Of a stretch of DNA of 64,000 nt, positions 14,181-22,522 are shown in pieces. The position numbers and the translations under genes are program-made. Within the stretch, counting starts at the first letter, position 1. The number at the start of each line of letters is the position of its first letter. The notes beneath the pieces were generated by a model. It did not search any database. It was not told the origin of the DNA and saw nothing but the letters and a program-made list of their open reading frames with translations. Origin of the DNA: Salipiger mucosus DSM 16094 (GTDB lineage Bacteria; Pseudomonadota; Alphaproteobacteria; Rhodobacterales; Rhodobacteraceae); contig NZ_KE557287.1 of the NCBI RefSeq assembly GCF_000442255.1, forward strand, positions 1 to 64,000, written 5' to 3'.

Positions 14181-14348
14181 GTCGGTCGGGCCTTTCGCGT
14201 GCTGTCTCAGCCTTGGCGCGGCGCGCGGTCGGGCGCAAGGCCCCGGGCCGCGGATTTCCCCGCGCCCGCCGCGCGCGTGACGTCGCGCCCTGCGCGCGCG
14301 CCTTGCCCGGACGTGCTAGGATCGCGCCCAGGGAGAGAGGAGGCCCAC

Positions 14349-15974
14349 ATGCGCGAGATGGAGCCCGAGACCGAGCTGGGAACCCACCGGGTCGAGAACC
14401 AGCCGCCGCCGCGCGGCGATCTCTCGCTGATGGAGACCGACCCCGCCCTGCGCGAGGCGCTGTCGGATCTCGGCGCCCCCCGCCGCGCCGCGCTGGCGGA
14501 CTATGCCGCGACCATCGGCACGACCGGCATGCGCGAGGCCGCGCGCGACGCCAACCGGCACGCGCCCGAGGCGCATCTCTTCGACCGCGCGGGGCGGCGG
14601 CTGGACGAGGTCCGTTTTCATCCCGCCTACCACGCCTTCATGCGAACCTCCTGCGCCGCGGGCTACGCCTCGGTCGCCTGGGAGGGCGGTGCGGGCGGCC
14701 ACCGCGCCCATGCCGCGATGGTCTACCTCGCGAGCCAGGTCGAGCCCGGCCATTGCTGCCCGCTCACCATGACCTATGCCGCCGTGCCCGCGCTGGCGGC
14801 GGGCGGGGCGCCCTTCGCGCACTGGCGCGACAAGGCTCTCTCGCGCGACTACGATCCCGACCCGCGCCCCATCGACGACAAGCCCGGCGTGACGCTGGGC
14901 ATGGCGCTGACCGAAAAGCAGGGCGGCTCGGACGTGCGGGCCAACACCACGCGGGCCGAGCGCGACGGCGCGGGCTGGCGGCTCACCGGGCACAAGTGGT
15001 TCTGCTCGGCGCCCATGTCCGACGCCTTCCTCACGCTCGCGCAGGCGCCGGGCGGGCTGACTTGCTTCCTCGTGCCCCGCTGGCTCGAGGAGGGGCGCAA
15101 TCACATCCGGATCGCGCGGCTCAAGGACAAGCTGGGCAACCGCTCCAACGCCTCGGCCGAGATCGAGTATGCCCGCGCGCTGGCATGGCAGCTGGGCGAG
15201 GAGGGCGACGGCGTGCGCACCATCGTCCGCATGATCCACCACACCCGGCTCGACACCGCCCTCGCCCCCGCCGGCCTGATGCGCGCGGCGCTCTGCGAGG
15301 CGCACCACTGGGTCGCCCACCGCAGCGCCTTCCAGGCGCGGCTGATCGACCAGCCGCTGATGCGCTGCCTGCTGGCCGACCTCGCGCTCGACCTCGAGGG
15401 CAGCCTCGCGCTGGGGCTGCACGTCGCGCGCGCCTTCGACGGGATGGATGACGCGGCCCGCGCCTTCGGGCGCATCGGCGTGGCGCTGGCCAAGTTCCTC
15501 TCGAACAAGCTCTGCCCGGTGGTGGTGGGCGAGGCGATGGAGGTGCTGGGCGGCGCGGGCTACGTCGAGGATGGCCCGCTGCCCATGCTCTACCGCGAGG
15601 CCCCGCTCAACGGCATCTGGGAGGGATCGGGCAACGTGATCTGCCTCGACGTGCTGCGCTCGCTCGCGCGCGATCCCCTCGCGGGGGGCGTGCTGGCCTC
15701 CGAGCTCGACGCCGCCGCGGGCGCCGATCCGGCCTATGACGTCGCCTTGAGCGACTACCGCGCCGCCTGGCCCGCGCTGCCCGAGCCCGCGCAGGCCCGC
15801 GCCTTCACCGAGCACACGGCGCTGATGCTCTCGGCCTCGGTGCTCTGCCGGGGCGCCTCCGACGCGGTCGCGGGAGCCTTTGTCCGCAGCCGCCTCACGG
15901 ACCGGCGCGGCCGCGTGCCGGGCGCGCTGCCCGCGGTCGACCCGGCGCCACTGCTCGCGCGGCTGGGTGGATAG
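14349..15974 (+). CDS. Acyl-CoA dehydrogenase family protein, AidB-like
   Basis: This 541-residue flavoprotein resembles the AidB branch of acyl-CoA dehydrogenases, which is longer than ordinary members. It contains GMALTEKQGGSDVRANTT (near residue 190), HKWFCSAPMSDAFLTLAQA, and the C-terminal EVLGGAGYVEDGPLPMLYRE with a nearby GIWEGSGNV. AidB-type proteins have FAD, DNA-binding ability and a proposed role in alkylation protection; physiological substrates are uncertain. The start has a strong AGAGGAGG ribosome-binding site. It appears monocistronic. Confidence 0.88.
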   Translation: MREMEPETELGTHRVENQPPPRGDLSLMETDPALREALSDLGAPRRAALADYAATIGTTGMREAARDANRHAPEAHLFDRAGRRLDEVRFHPAYHAFMRTSCAAGYASVAWEGGAGGHRAHAAMVYLASQVEPGHCCPLTMTYAAVPALAAGGAPFAHWRDKALSRDYDPDPRPIDDKPGVTLGMALTEKQGGSDVRANTTRAERDGAGWRLTGHKWFCSAPMSDAFLTLAQAPGGLTCFLVPRWLEEGRNHIRIARLKDKLGNRSNASAEIEYARALAWQLGEEGDGVRTIVRMIHHTRLDTALAPAGLMRAALCEAHHWVAHRSAFQARLIDQPLMRCLLADLALDLEGSLALGLHVARAFDGMDDAARAFGRIGVALAKFLSNKLCPVVVGEAMEVLGGAGYVEDGPLPMLYREAPLNGIWEGSGNVICLDVLRSLARDPLAGGVLASELDAAAGADPAYDVALSDYRAAWPALPEPAQARAFTEHTALMLSASVLCRGASDAVAGAFVRSRLTDRRGRVPGALPAVDPAPLLARLGG

Positions 15975-16193
15975 CACCGCACGGTTCTGGCCTTGTCGTC
16001 AGATGCGGCGCCACGGGCCGGGCTGTCCATGGGGAAACGGGCTTTCGCCACGCGTGCCGAATGCGCCCCGTCGACGGACGGCCCAGACGCAGGGCGTGGG
16101 CATGTCACAACAGCGTTCGGGAGAAGGGCGATCGGCCACGATCAGTCTGTGGAAATCAACCACGATGAGCATGTCTTGCGATCGCTCCAGCGG
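15975..16193. other. Intergenic, nothing recognised
   Basis: Short reading frames here have no family features and no convincing ribosome-binding site. Base composition begins to shift toward more A/T from about 16100. Confidence 0.4.
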
Positions 16194-16412
16194 TCACCGG
16201 TCACCGGGCCAAGACATGAACCGATATTTGAACCACGCAAATGCAGCACAGGAAAAGACCCAGATCGTCGCCAGGCCCAGCCAGCCGACCTGGCTGACGG
16301 AGCCGTGGTGTCTGAAGCCCAGGAACGCTCCGTTTCCGACAATGACCGTGGCGAGGATCACGCCGAATGCGATGGCCTGACGGAACTCGCGGTGATTTCC
16401 ATTGTGCGGCAT
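16194..16412 (-). CDS. Small two-helix membrane protein
   Basis: A 72-residue protein with two hydrophobic segments, AIAFGVILATVIVGNGAFLGF (residues 13-33, written here in part of its length) and VGWLGLATIWVFSCAAFAWF (about 42-61), and a charged N-terminus and C-terminus. GGAG lies about 10 nt before the ATG. I do not recognise the family. It follows two other membrane-protein genes on the same strand after a 244-bp gap that could hold its own promoter. Function unknown. Confidence 0.55.
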   Translation of the reverse strand: MPHNGNHREFRQAIAFGVILATVIVGNGAFLGFRHHGSVSQVGWLGLATIWVFSCAAFAWFKYRFMSWPGDR

Positions 16413-16656
16413 GTGCGTTCGGCTCCACTGCTGACGGTTGCTGGCAACGAGCTCGCGGAGTCAATGTAGATCTTTGCTATCAAACATTTAGCGCCAGGTC
16501 CATGCCGGCCCGCCTCTTCGTCCCGGCGAAGCGGAAGCGGCGGCACCGCGGACGGAGCGGTCCCTCGTAGCGGTGGCTCCGATGCCCACTTTCGACAGTT
16601 TGGCAAAAAACACTGGTTCGGGGCGCATTGATGCGCTCGATCTTCGTACGGTTCGA
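16413..16656. other. Intergenic gap in membrane-protein cluster
   Basis: No supported gene. AT-richer than the flanking chromosome, with AT-rich patches near 16465-16490 and 16600-16615 that could hold a promoter for the 72-residue protein. Confidence 0.4.
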
Positions 16657-17055
16657 TCATCCACCGAAGAAGACGGTATGCATCGTCCGCCCCGGTATGA
16701 GCGTGAAAGCTCCGGTCAGCAACAGGGCCAAAGCGTATAGCTGGATCATCGAGTTCCGGTGTGCTGCAACACGTCCTTGGCGGATCGCGCTGACGGAGTA
16801 TACCAACGTCGTGAGGACGAGGATCGAAAGGACGTGTATGATGGAGAATGGTCCGAACCATCGGAATTCGTGTATCCAGAAGCTCGTTGCCGCGACAATG
16901 GCCATCGCGCCGACCCAGAAATAGCCGAGCGCTTTGTGCAGTGCAGTTCCTTTGGGTGCTGCAAGCTGAAAGGCCCCAGCCCCCATTGCGATAAGCGCAA
17001 CGAATGCGTGGATCGTGATGATCGCACCGTCATTCCACAGGGCTTGCCAGTTCAT
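16657..17055 (-). CDS. DUF2306-like four-helix membrane protein
   Basis: This 132-residue membrane protein begins MNWQALWNDGAIITIHAFVA and has about four transmembrane helices. IHAFVALIAMGAGAFQLAAP and HKALGYFWVGAMAIVAATSF resemble DUF2306-type predicted membrane proteins, whose function is unknown. The start at 17055 is fixed by GGGAGGAG; the longer frame to 17154 is only the upstream gene read in another frame. It overlaps the end of the preceding membrane-protein gene by 26 bp, which indicates co-transcription. Confidence 0.75.
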   Translation of the reverse strand: MNWQALWNDGAIITIHAFVALIAMGAGAFQLAAPKGTALHKALGYFWVGAMAIVAATSFWIHEFRWFGPFSIIHVLSILVLTTLVYSVSAIRQGRVAAHRNSMIQLYALALLLTGAFTLIPGRTMHTVFFGG

Positions 17056-17515
17056 CCCGACTCCTCCCGTAGATGATGGACAGGACAAGTCCTTGCACGG
17101 CCACAACCGCGATCCAGAACACGAGCTCGACCGCAACAAGCGCGACCGGTTCACCGAACATGTTAAAAGGAGTGTGGAACTCGAAATAGAGCGCCATCAG
17201 CGCCCAAAGGATAGCGCCGAAGGCCAGTCCACGCGCGACGATCCCACGCGGCAAGGCAGGCTCGATCCAATAGAACACCAGACCGTGTATCACACCGATC
17301 AGGGCGGCGATGGCCATGTATAGCGGCCCATTGGTGAACATGAGGGGAAGTGGCTCCATCTCGAACAGAACCGCGACGACCTTCGCGCTTTGAGCTTCGT
17401 TCTCAAATAGAAGCGGTCGGCCGAGCTGAAAGAAAAGGATGTTGCTGACGATGTTGGACATGACGATTGCAACGGCACCGCCAAGGGCGGCTCTCGATAG
17501 CTTCGCGTAGGTGAT
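17030..17515 (-). CDS. Four-helix membrane protein, unknown function (start uncertain)
   Basis: The 143 residues from the in-frame ATG at 17461 (MSNIVSNILFFQLGRPLLFE) form about four membrane helices with a polar C-terminus. A canonical AGGAGG lies at 17521-17526, five bases before codon ATC at 17515-17513, which would give (M)TYAKLSRAALGGAVAIV in the same frame. An ATG there would be an ideal start, so ATG may have become ATC by mutation or sequencing error, leaving 17461 as the fallback. The family is not recognised. It is the first gene of the AT-richer membrane-protein cluster and overlaps the DUF2306-like gene by 26 bp. Confidence 0.6.
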   Translation of the reverse strand: MTYAKLSRAALGGAVAIVMSNIVSNILFFQLGRPLLFENEAQSAKVVAVLFEMEPLPLMFTNGPLYMAIAALIGVIHGLVFYWIEPALPRGIVARGLAFGAILWALMALYFEFHTPFNMFGEPVALVAVELVFWIAVVAVQGLVLSIIYGRSRDELASPVE

Positions 17516-18084
17516 ATGTTCCTCCTGGCAAGAAATGCCGTGATGCGGATTTTTCAGTGGCGGCGCTCCGATCCGGATCGCGCGACGCAGGTGTGTTTGA
17601 CAACGCACCCGTTGCCAAAGAGCACAAGACAAGGCGAATGCCTGTCCGAAGAGGGCAATAGGTTGGCAAACGATCTTGGTATCCTCAAGCGGGCGCAGCG
17701 ATTGCATGTGTGGGCACATGCGATGCTACGACACTTGGCAGACCCGGATTCATTTCGGCACATCTTCGACTTGTTTCACGACAACAGACGTTCATACGAT
17801 CCGCGGCTTCCGTCGTTATGGGCTCCGTCCCGCCGTTCGCCGCGCGCCGCATGAACGGTCGTTTCGGGCGCTGGCGAGCGCGGCGCGGCCCGTGAGAGGC
17901 AGATCCTTTTGACCCGGCCGCTCGGCAGGCGAGGGCCGCCGGACACCCCCCCTCGCGCCGCTGCCTTGCCCGGCAGGGGACGATGGGCTGCATAGCGGGA
18001 AGCTATGGCAGGCCCTGCCCAAATTGCGCCTGCGCGGCTGATCCCCCTACCGTCCTGCGCAGAACATCGGGGGGAGGGTACATC
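17516..18084. other. Intergenic region, no gene recognised
   Basis: Short overlapping frames on both strands have no coherent family signature. It contains a perfect inverted repeat GCATGTG-TGGG-CACATGC at 17704-17721, about 190 bp upstream of the membrane-protein genes, which could be an operator. GC content rises again after about 17820. The end holds GGGGGGAGGG, the ribosome-binding site of the following SDR. Confidence 0.45.
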
Positions 18085-18837
18085 ATGGCATCGACGGACA
18101 CGAGGGTCGCGCTGATCACGGGGGGCGCGCAGGGGCTGGGCCTTGCCATCGCCGAGCGGTTGTCGCGGCACGCGCGCTGCGTTCTCCTCGACATGCACCC
18201 CGAGGTGGCCGAGGTCGCGGCCTCGCTACCGGGCGGGGCGATGGGGCTGCGCGCCGACGTGAGCGACGAGGCCGGGATCGCGGCGGCCATCGCGCGGGTC
18301 GAGCAGGAGTGCGGGCGGCTCGACATCCTCGTGAACAACGCGGGCATCCACCCCTACGGTTCGGTCGAGGATATCGCGCAGTTCGATTCCGTCAGCCTCG
18401 AGGACTGGCAGCGGCTGCTGCAGATCAACCTGACGGGCATGTTCATCGTCACCAAGGCGGCGCTTCCCCTGATGCGCCGGGGCGGCTGGGGCCGCATCGT
18501 CAACATGTCGTCGCGCACCGGGCGGACCTACACCGGCACTGCCTCCATCGCCTATGCCACGGCCAAGGCGGGGGTCATCGCCCTGACGCGGCAGACCGCC
18601 GGTATCGAGGGGCCGAACGGGATCACCGCCAACTGCATCGCCCCGGGCTCGGTGCGCACGCCGCTGACCAGTCGCGAAGGCGAGGAGGGCATCGCCCGGC
18701 GCGCGGCCCGCACGGTCGTGGGCCGCATCGGCGAGCCCTCGGACGTGGCGGCCACGGTCGCGTTCCTTGCCTCCGAGGATGCGGGCTACATCACCGGCGC
18801 CACCATCGACGTGAACGGCGGCTCCTCGATGATGTGA
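18085..18837 (+). CDS. SDR-family NAD(P)-dependent oxidoreductase
   Basis: A 250-residue classical short-chain dehydrogenase. The cofactor motif TGGAQGLG is near residue 13, NNAG near 85, the catalytic Ser in VNMSSRTG, and the Tyr/Lys pair in YATAK; the C-terminal ITGATIDVNGG is typical. It is cytoplasmic and oxidises or reduces a secondary alcohol or ketone of unknown identity. The start ATG follows GGGGGGAGGG. It converges on the TIM-barrel gene with 15 bp between the ends. It may belong to the same catabolic set as the next genes, but nothing in the sequence proves this. Confidence 0.9.
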   Translation: MASTDTRVALITGGAQGLGLAIAERLSRHARCVLLDMHPEVAEVAASLPGGAMGLRADVSDEAGIAAAIARVEQECGRLDILVNNAGIHPYGSVEDIAQFDSVSLEDWQRLLQINLTGMFIVTKAALPLMRRGGWGRIVNMSSRTGRTYTGTASIAYATAKAGVIALTRQTAGIEGPNGITANCIAPGSVRTPLTSREGEEGIARRAARTVVGRIGEPSDVAATVAFLASEDAGYITGATIDVNGGSSMM

Positions 18838-18852
18838 GCGCTTCCGGGGGCG

Positions 18853-19659
18853 TCACCCGTCCCCGGTCAGCCGCCGCGCCGCCTGCGCCACGCGGGCCAG
18901 CACCGCCGCCGGACCCTCGCGCGCGGCAAGACCCGCCATCGGCACCTCCAGCCCCAGCGGCGTGTCCGGCGGCAGGGCCTCCAGGACGCCCGCGAGATCG
19001 ATCTCGCCCTCGCCCGGCGGCAGCCGCTCGGCCCGCGCGGTCTCGAGCAGCTGTTCGGTCGTGTAGGGCGGATGCACCCGCGCGTCGCAGAGGTGGGCGA
19101 AGGGCAGCCGGTGGGGCGGCACCTCGGCCAGCTGCGCGAGCGTCGAGCCCGAGCGGTCGAAGTGCAGGCTGTCGACCAGCATCCCCACGTCCGGCCCCGC
19201 CTGCTCGACCACGCTCCGGCAGGTGGCGAGGTCGGGCACCGGGGTCCAGGTAAAGAATTCCAACACCGCGCCAAGGCCCCGCGCGGCGGCGGCCTCGTGC
19301 AGCGCGCCGAGCGTATCGGCGAGCCGCGCGGGATCGGGATCGTAGGGCGCGGTGATGACGTGGCGGGCGCCCAGCTCCGCCCCGGCGTCGAGCAGCGGCA
19401 GCAGCGGCGCGATTTCGGTCTCGGGCGTGAGCCGTACGAATTCCACGTCCGACACGTACAGCCCAAACGTACGGAGCGCCGCGCGGGTCGCGCGCATCGC
19501 GGCGGGATCCTCCATCAGCGGATAGCCCGGGCTGTCCTCGGTCACCCGCAGCAGGCGCAGCCCCACCGCGTCGAAGCCTGCCTCGGCCGCCGCTTCGATG
19601 AAGGCGGGCGGGGCGAGGTCGATGGCGGTCAGATGCGCGACCGAGAGGGTGCGGCTCAT
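18853..19659 (-). CDS. Sugar phosphate isomerase/epimerase-family TIM-barrel protein
   Basis: This 268-residue protein has the AP-endonuclease-2/xylose-isomerase-like TIM-barrel pattern. Probable metal ligands are the acidic and histidine residues in VLEFFTW, LVDSLHFDRSG, FAHLCDA and LEVPM. The family includes isomerases, epimerases and the AsbF/QuiC-like 3-dehydroshikimate dehydratases. The last is attractive because a shikimate-dehydrogenase-like gene lies nearby, but the specificity is inferred only from context. It overlaps the upstream flavoprotein gene by four bases (ATGA), so the two are co-translated. Confidence 0.8.
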   Translation of the reverse strand: MSRTLSVAHLTAIDLAPPAFIEAAAEAGFDAVGLRLLRVTEDSPGYPLMEDPAAMRATRAALRTFGLYVSDVEFVRLTPETEIAPLLPLLDAGAELGARHVITAPYDPDPARLADTLGALHEAAAARGLGAVLEFFTWTPVPDLATCRSVVEQAGPDVGMLVDSLHFDRSGSTLAQLAEVPPHRLPFAHLCDARVHPPYTTEQLLETARAERLPPGEGEIDLAGVLEALPPDTPLGLEVPMAGLAAREGPAAVLARVAQAARRLTGDG

Positions 19660-21347
19660 GCCCCGCCCTCCGCCGCGTGGCGCCCGGCTATGAAGCCGAA
19701 GGTCAGCGCGGGCCCCAGCGCGATGCCGCCCGCCGGGTAGAAGCCGCCGAAGATGGTCGCCGCGTCGGTGCCCGCCGCGTAGAGCCCCGGGATCGGCGCT
19801 CCCTGCGCATCGAGCGCGCGGGCCTGCCCGTCGGTGGCGATGCCCGAGAAGGTGCCGAAGCTGCCCGGCACCACCTCGACCGCGTGAAAGGGCGGCTTGA
19901 CGATGGGCGCCACGTTGGGGTTGGGCTTTTGCTCAGGGTCCCCCTGAAGCCGCATGTAAGGCGTTGTTCCGCGGTGAAATTCCGGGTCCTCGCCCTGTGC
20001 GGCGTGGCGGTTCCAGTCGGTCACGGTCCGCGCCAGCCCGGCGGGGTCGATGCCGCATTGGCGGGCCTGCCCCTCGATACTACGCGCGGTCCTGAGGTAG
20101 CCGCGCTTCGTCCACTGGCGCCAGGGCACCGGCTGCGGGCGCACCACGCCCAGGCCGTAGCGGCGCAGGAAACGGTGATCGCAGACCAGCCAGGACCGCG
20201 CGGGGGCGTCGTCGGGCAGGGTGCGCAGCATGGCCTCGACGTAGTCGTGGTAGCCCAGCCCCTCGTTGCAGAAGCGCTCGCCGTCCGAAAGCACGCCGAT
20301 CACGCCCGGCTTGCCGCGGTCGATGATATGCGGGAACTGCGCGACCCGGCCGTCGGGCCAGCGCACCGTCGAGACCGGGCAGAAGGCCGCGGGCCGCGCC
20401 TGCGTGGCATCGACATGCCCGCCCGCCCCCTCGGCCAGCCGCGCCCCGTCGCCCGAGGCCGAGGGCACGGCCAGCGTCCGGTGCTCGGCATCGCGCGGGA
20501 AGAGCCCCGCCCGACGCGCCGCGTCATGCGGGAAGCCGCCCGAGGCCAGCACCACGCCGCGCGCGGCGCGCAGGGTCTCGCCGCTCTCCAGCGTCACGCC
20601 CATGACGCGGCCCTGCTCGACGACAAGGTCGGTCACGGCGCAGCCCGGCCGCAGCGTGACGCCAAGGTCGAGCGCCGAGCGCAGCAGGCGGCCGACCAGA
20701 GCGGCGCCGTTGCGCAGGTCCATTCCCCGGCCATGAAAGGCGAGGTCGCGCAGGTGGCGCAGCACGCGGCGCGTGGCGTAAACGAGTGCCCGGGGCGAGC
20801 GCGTCATGGTCATGAAGGCGCGCAGGTCGGGCCCGGCCTGTATCGTCATGCCGAAGAAGGTGGTCTCGCGCACCGGCTCGCGCAGCAGCTTGACGGCCTC
20901 GCCGAGGCCGCGCGCGTCGTAGGGCGCCGCGATGACCGAGCGCCCGCCGGTGCCCGCCCCGGGCCTGTCGCCGTAGGTGTCGGGGATCGCCAGCCCGCCC
21001 TCGAACCGCAGCGCGGTGTGCTCCTCGAAAAAGCCCACCATCTCGGGCGCGGCGGCAAGGAAGGCGTCGACGCGGTCGGGGTCGAAGTGGTTGCCCAGCA
21101 CCGACTGCACGTAGCGGCGGGGGGCATCCTCGGGCTCCTCGATGCCGGCGCGGCGCACGACCGGGTTGCGCGGCGCCCAGATCCAGCCGCCGGACCAGGC
21201 GGTGGTGCCGCCCAGAACCGGCGCCTTCTCGATCACGGTCACGCGCAGGCCCCGCGCGGCGGCGGTCACGGCGGCCGACAGACCGGCGGCGCCGGAGCCC
21301 ACGACGATCAGGTCGGTCTCGGGATGCGTTGCAGGGGCGTCGGTCAC
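19656..21347 (-). CDS. FAD-dependent oxidoreductase, ketosteroid-dehydrogenase/fumarate-reductase-like
   Basis: A 563-residue soluble flavoprotein with the N-terminal dinucleotide fold VVGSGAAGLSAAVTAAARG, the GGTTAWSGG segment typical of 3-ketosteroid dehydrogenase-like enzymes, and the C-terminal FAD-binding GLYAAGTDAATIFGGFYPAG. Such enzymes dehydrogenate or reduce C-C bonds next to a carbonyl. No signal peptide is seen. It is transcribed divergently from a LysR gene and co-translated with the TIM-barrel gene. A role in dehydrogenating a ring acid imported by the neighbouring TTT transporter is possible but unproven. Confidence 0.87.
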   Translation of the reverse strand: MTDAPATHPETDLIVVGSGAAGLSAAVTAAARGLRVTVIEKAPVLGGTTAWSGGWIWAPRNPVVRRAGIEEPEDAPRRYVQSVLGNHFDPDRVDAFLAAAPEMVGFFEEHTALRFEGGLAIPDTYGDRPGAGTGGRSVIAAPYDARGLGEAVKLLREPVRETTFFGMTIQAGPDLRAFMTMTRSPRALVYATRRVLRHLRDLAFHGRGMDLRNGAALVGRLLRSALDLGVTLRPGCAVTDLVVEQGRVMGVTLESGETLRAARGVVLASGGFPHDAARRAGLFPRDAEHRTLAVPSASGDGARLAEGAGGHVDATQARPAAFCPVSTVRWPDGRVAQFPHIIDRGKPGVIGVLSDGERFCNEGLGYHDYVEAMLRTLPDDAPARSWLVCDHRFLRRYGLGVVRPQPVPWRQWTKRGYLRTARSIEGQARQCGIDPAGLARTVTDWNRHAAQGEDPEFHRGTTPYMRLQGDPEQKPNPNVAPIVKPPFHAVEVVPGSFGTFSGIATDGQARALDAQGAPIPGLYAAGTDAATIFGGFYPAGGIALGPALTFGFIAGRHAAEGGA

Positions 21348-21423
21348 TGTGCTCTCCTCCGGGTCGGGCGCAAGCCTGCCGGGCCGCGAGCGTTAACGTC
21401 AATTATCCGTTTTGCGGAAATCG

Positions 21424-21440
21424 TAACCTCATGTTAATCG
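21424..21440. promoter_or_regulatory. Candidate LysR box in divergent promoter
   Basis: TAAC-CTCAT-GTTA (21424-21436) is a perfect T-N11-A inverted repeat, the usual LysR-type recognition form. The 16-bp stretch 21425-21440 recurs inverted at 22398-22413 with one mismatch. It lies between the flavoprotein and LysR genes, 23 bp before the LysR start. Confidence 0.6.
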
Positions 21441-21462
21441 CTGGGTCGGGGAGGGCTCAAGC

Positions 21463-22404
21463 ATGCGAGAGATCACGCTGCGCCAGATCGAGGTGATCCG
21501 CGCGGTCATGCTGCGCGGGACGATCAGCGGCGCGGCCGAGCATCTCGGCGTTTCGGCGCCGGGGATCAGCCGGCTCATCAAGCATACCGAGGACTCGCTG
21601 GGCCTGCGGCTCTTCGAGCGGCGCGCGGGGCTTTTCGTGCCCGCGCTCGAGGCCGAGCCGGTCTTCGACCAGATCCGCGAGGTCTACCGCGGGGTCGAGA
21701 ACCTGCAGACCGCCATCGGTGCCCTGCACAAGGGCGAGGACGTGCAGCTGTCCTTCGCCTCGGCGCCCTCGGTGGCGCAGTTCATCGCCGCGCGCGCGAT
21801 CCGGTCGCTGCGCCAGCGCTACCCGGACCTTTTCATCGACCTCAACATCCTCAAGATCGAGGAGACGGCCGACTACCTGCTGCTCGAGCGCGGCGAGTTC
21901 GTCATCATGAGTTCGCCGGTCCAGAATCCCGGCATCGAGAACGAGGAAATCGCCACCGGCCGGCTGGTCGCCATCCTGCCCGAGGACCACCCGCTGGGCG
22001 CGCAGGAGGCGGTGTCGCTGCATGATCTCGCCCGCGAGCCGCTGATCGGGGTGCCGCGCTCGGACCCCTATGGCGCCATCGTCGCGCGGCCCTTCCGCGA
22101 CGCCGGCATCGAGATGCGCCAGAGCGTGCGGGGCCGTTTCGCCCAGACCGTCGTGAGCCTCGTGCGGCACGGGCTGGGCGTGGCGGTGATCGACGAGTTC
22201 TCGGTCTCGGAGGTCTACATGCCCGGCCTGCTGCGCCGGCCGCTGGTCGAGCACGGCGAGGTGACGATCTACGTCTCGCGCAAGAAGGGGCGGGTGCTGT
22301 CGACCTTCGCGGATTTCGCCATCCGCCGCTTCCGCCGCGAGCTGGCCGAGGCCGCGCGCCACTGGGAACCCGGCGCCTCCGGGCCGCCCTCCCACGACGA
22401 TTAA
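21463..22404 (+). CDS. LysR-family transcriptional regulator
   Basis: A 313-residue LTTR. The N-terminal winged helix-turn-helix runs about residues 4-62 (LRQIEVIRAVMLRGTISGAA, then SAPGISRLIKHTEDSLGLRL), followed by a periplasmic-binding-protein-like effector domain. It sits between the divergent flavoprotein/TIM-barrel pair and the TctCBA operon, so it most likely controls both. The same LysR-type box is present on both sides of the gene. The effector is unknown, probably the substrate or an intermediate of the pathway. Confidence 0.92.
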   Translation: MREITLRQIEVIRAVMLRGTISGAAEHLGVSAPGISRLIKHTEDSLGLRLFERRAGLFVPALEAEPVFDQIREVYRGVENLQTAIGALHKGEDVQLSFASAPSVAQFIAARAIRSLRQRYPDLFIDLNILKIEETADYLLLERGEFVIMSSPVQNPGIENEEIATGRLVAILPEDHPLGAQEAVSLHDLAREPLIGVPRSDPYGAIVARPFRDAGIEMRQSVRGRFAQTVVSLVRHGLGVAVIDEFSVSEVYMPGLLRRPLVEHGEVTIYVSRKKGRVLSTFADFAIRRFRRELAEAARHWEPGASGPPSHDD

Positions 22405-22413
22405 CATAAGGTT
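22398..22413. promoter_or_regulatory. Candidate LysR box upstream of tctC
   Basis: CGATTAACATAAGGTT matches the reverse complement of 21425-21440 at 15 of 16 positions. It overlaps the LysR stop codon and lies 110 bp before tctC, a plausible position for activating the transporter operon. Confidence 0.6.
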
Positions 22414-22522
22414 CATGAATCGACAGCCTTGATCCTTGACGTTATGCCCCTCGATGACCGAGCGTATCGTGCAATGGTCGCGACGGGAGGTCACGGCCAA
22501 TGCCAAAACGGGAGGACATCTC

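Noticed and set aside
17776-18198. Minus-strand ORF of 140 residues before the SDR gene
   Set aside because: Arg/Ala/Pro-rich, overlaps the SDR start on the other strand, and has no ribosome-binding site or family feature.
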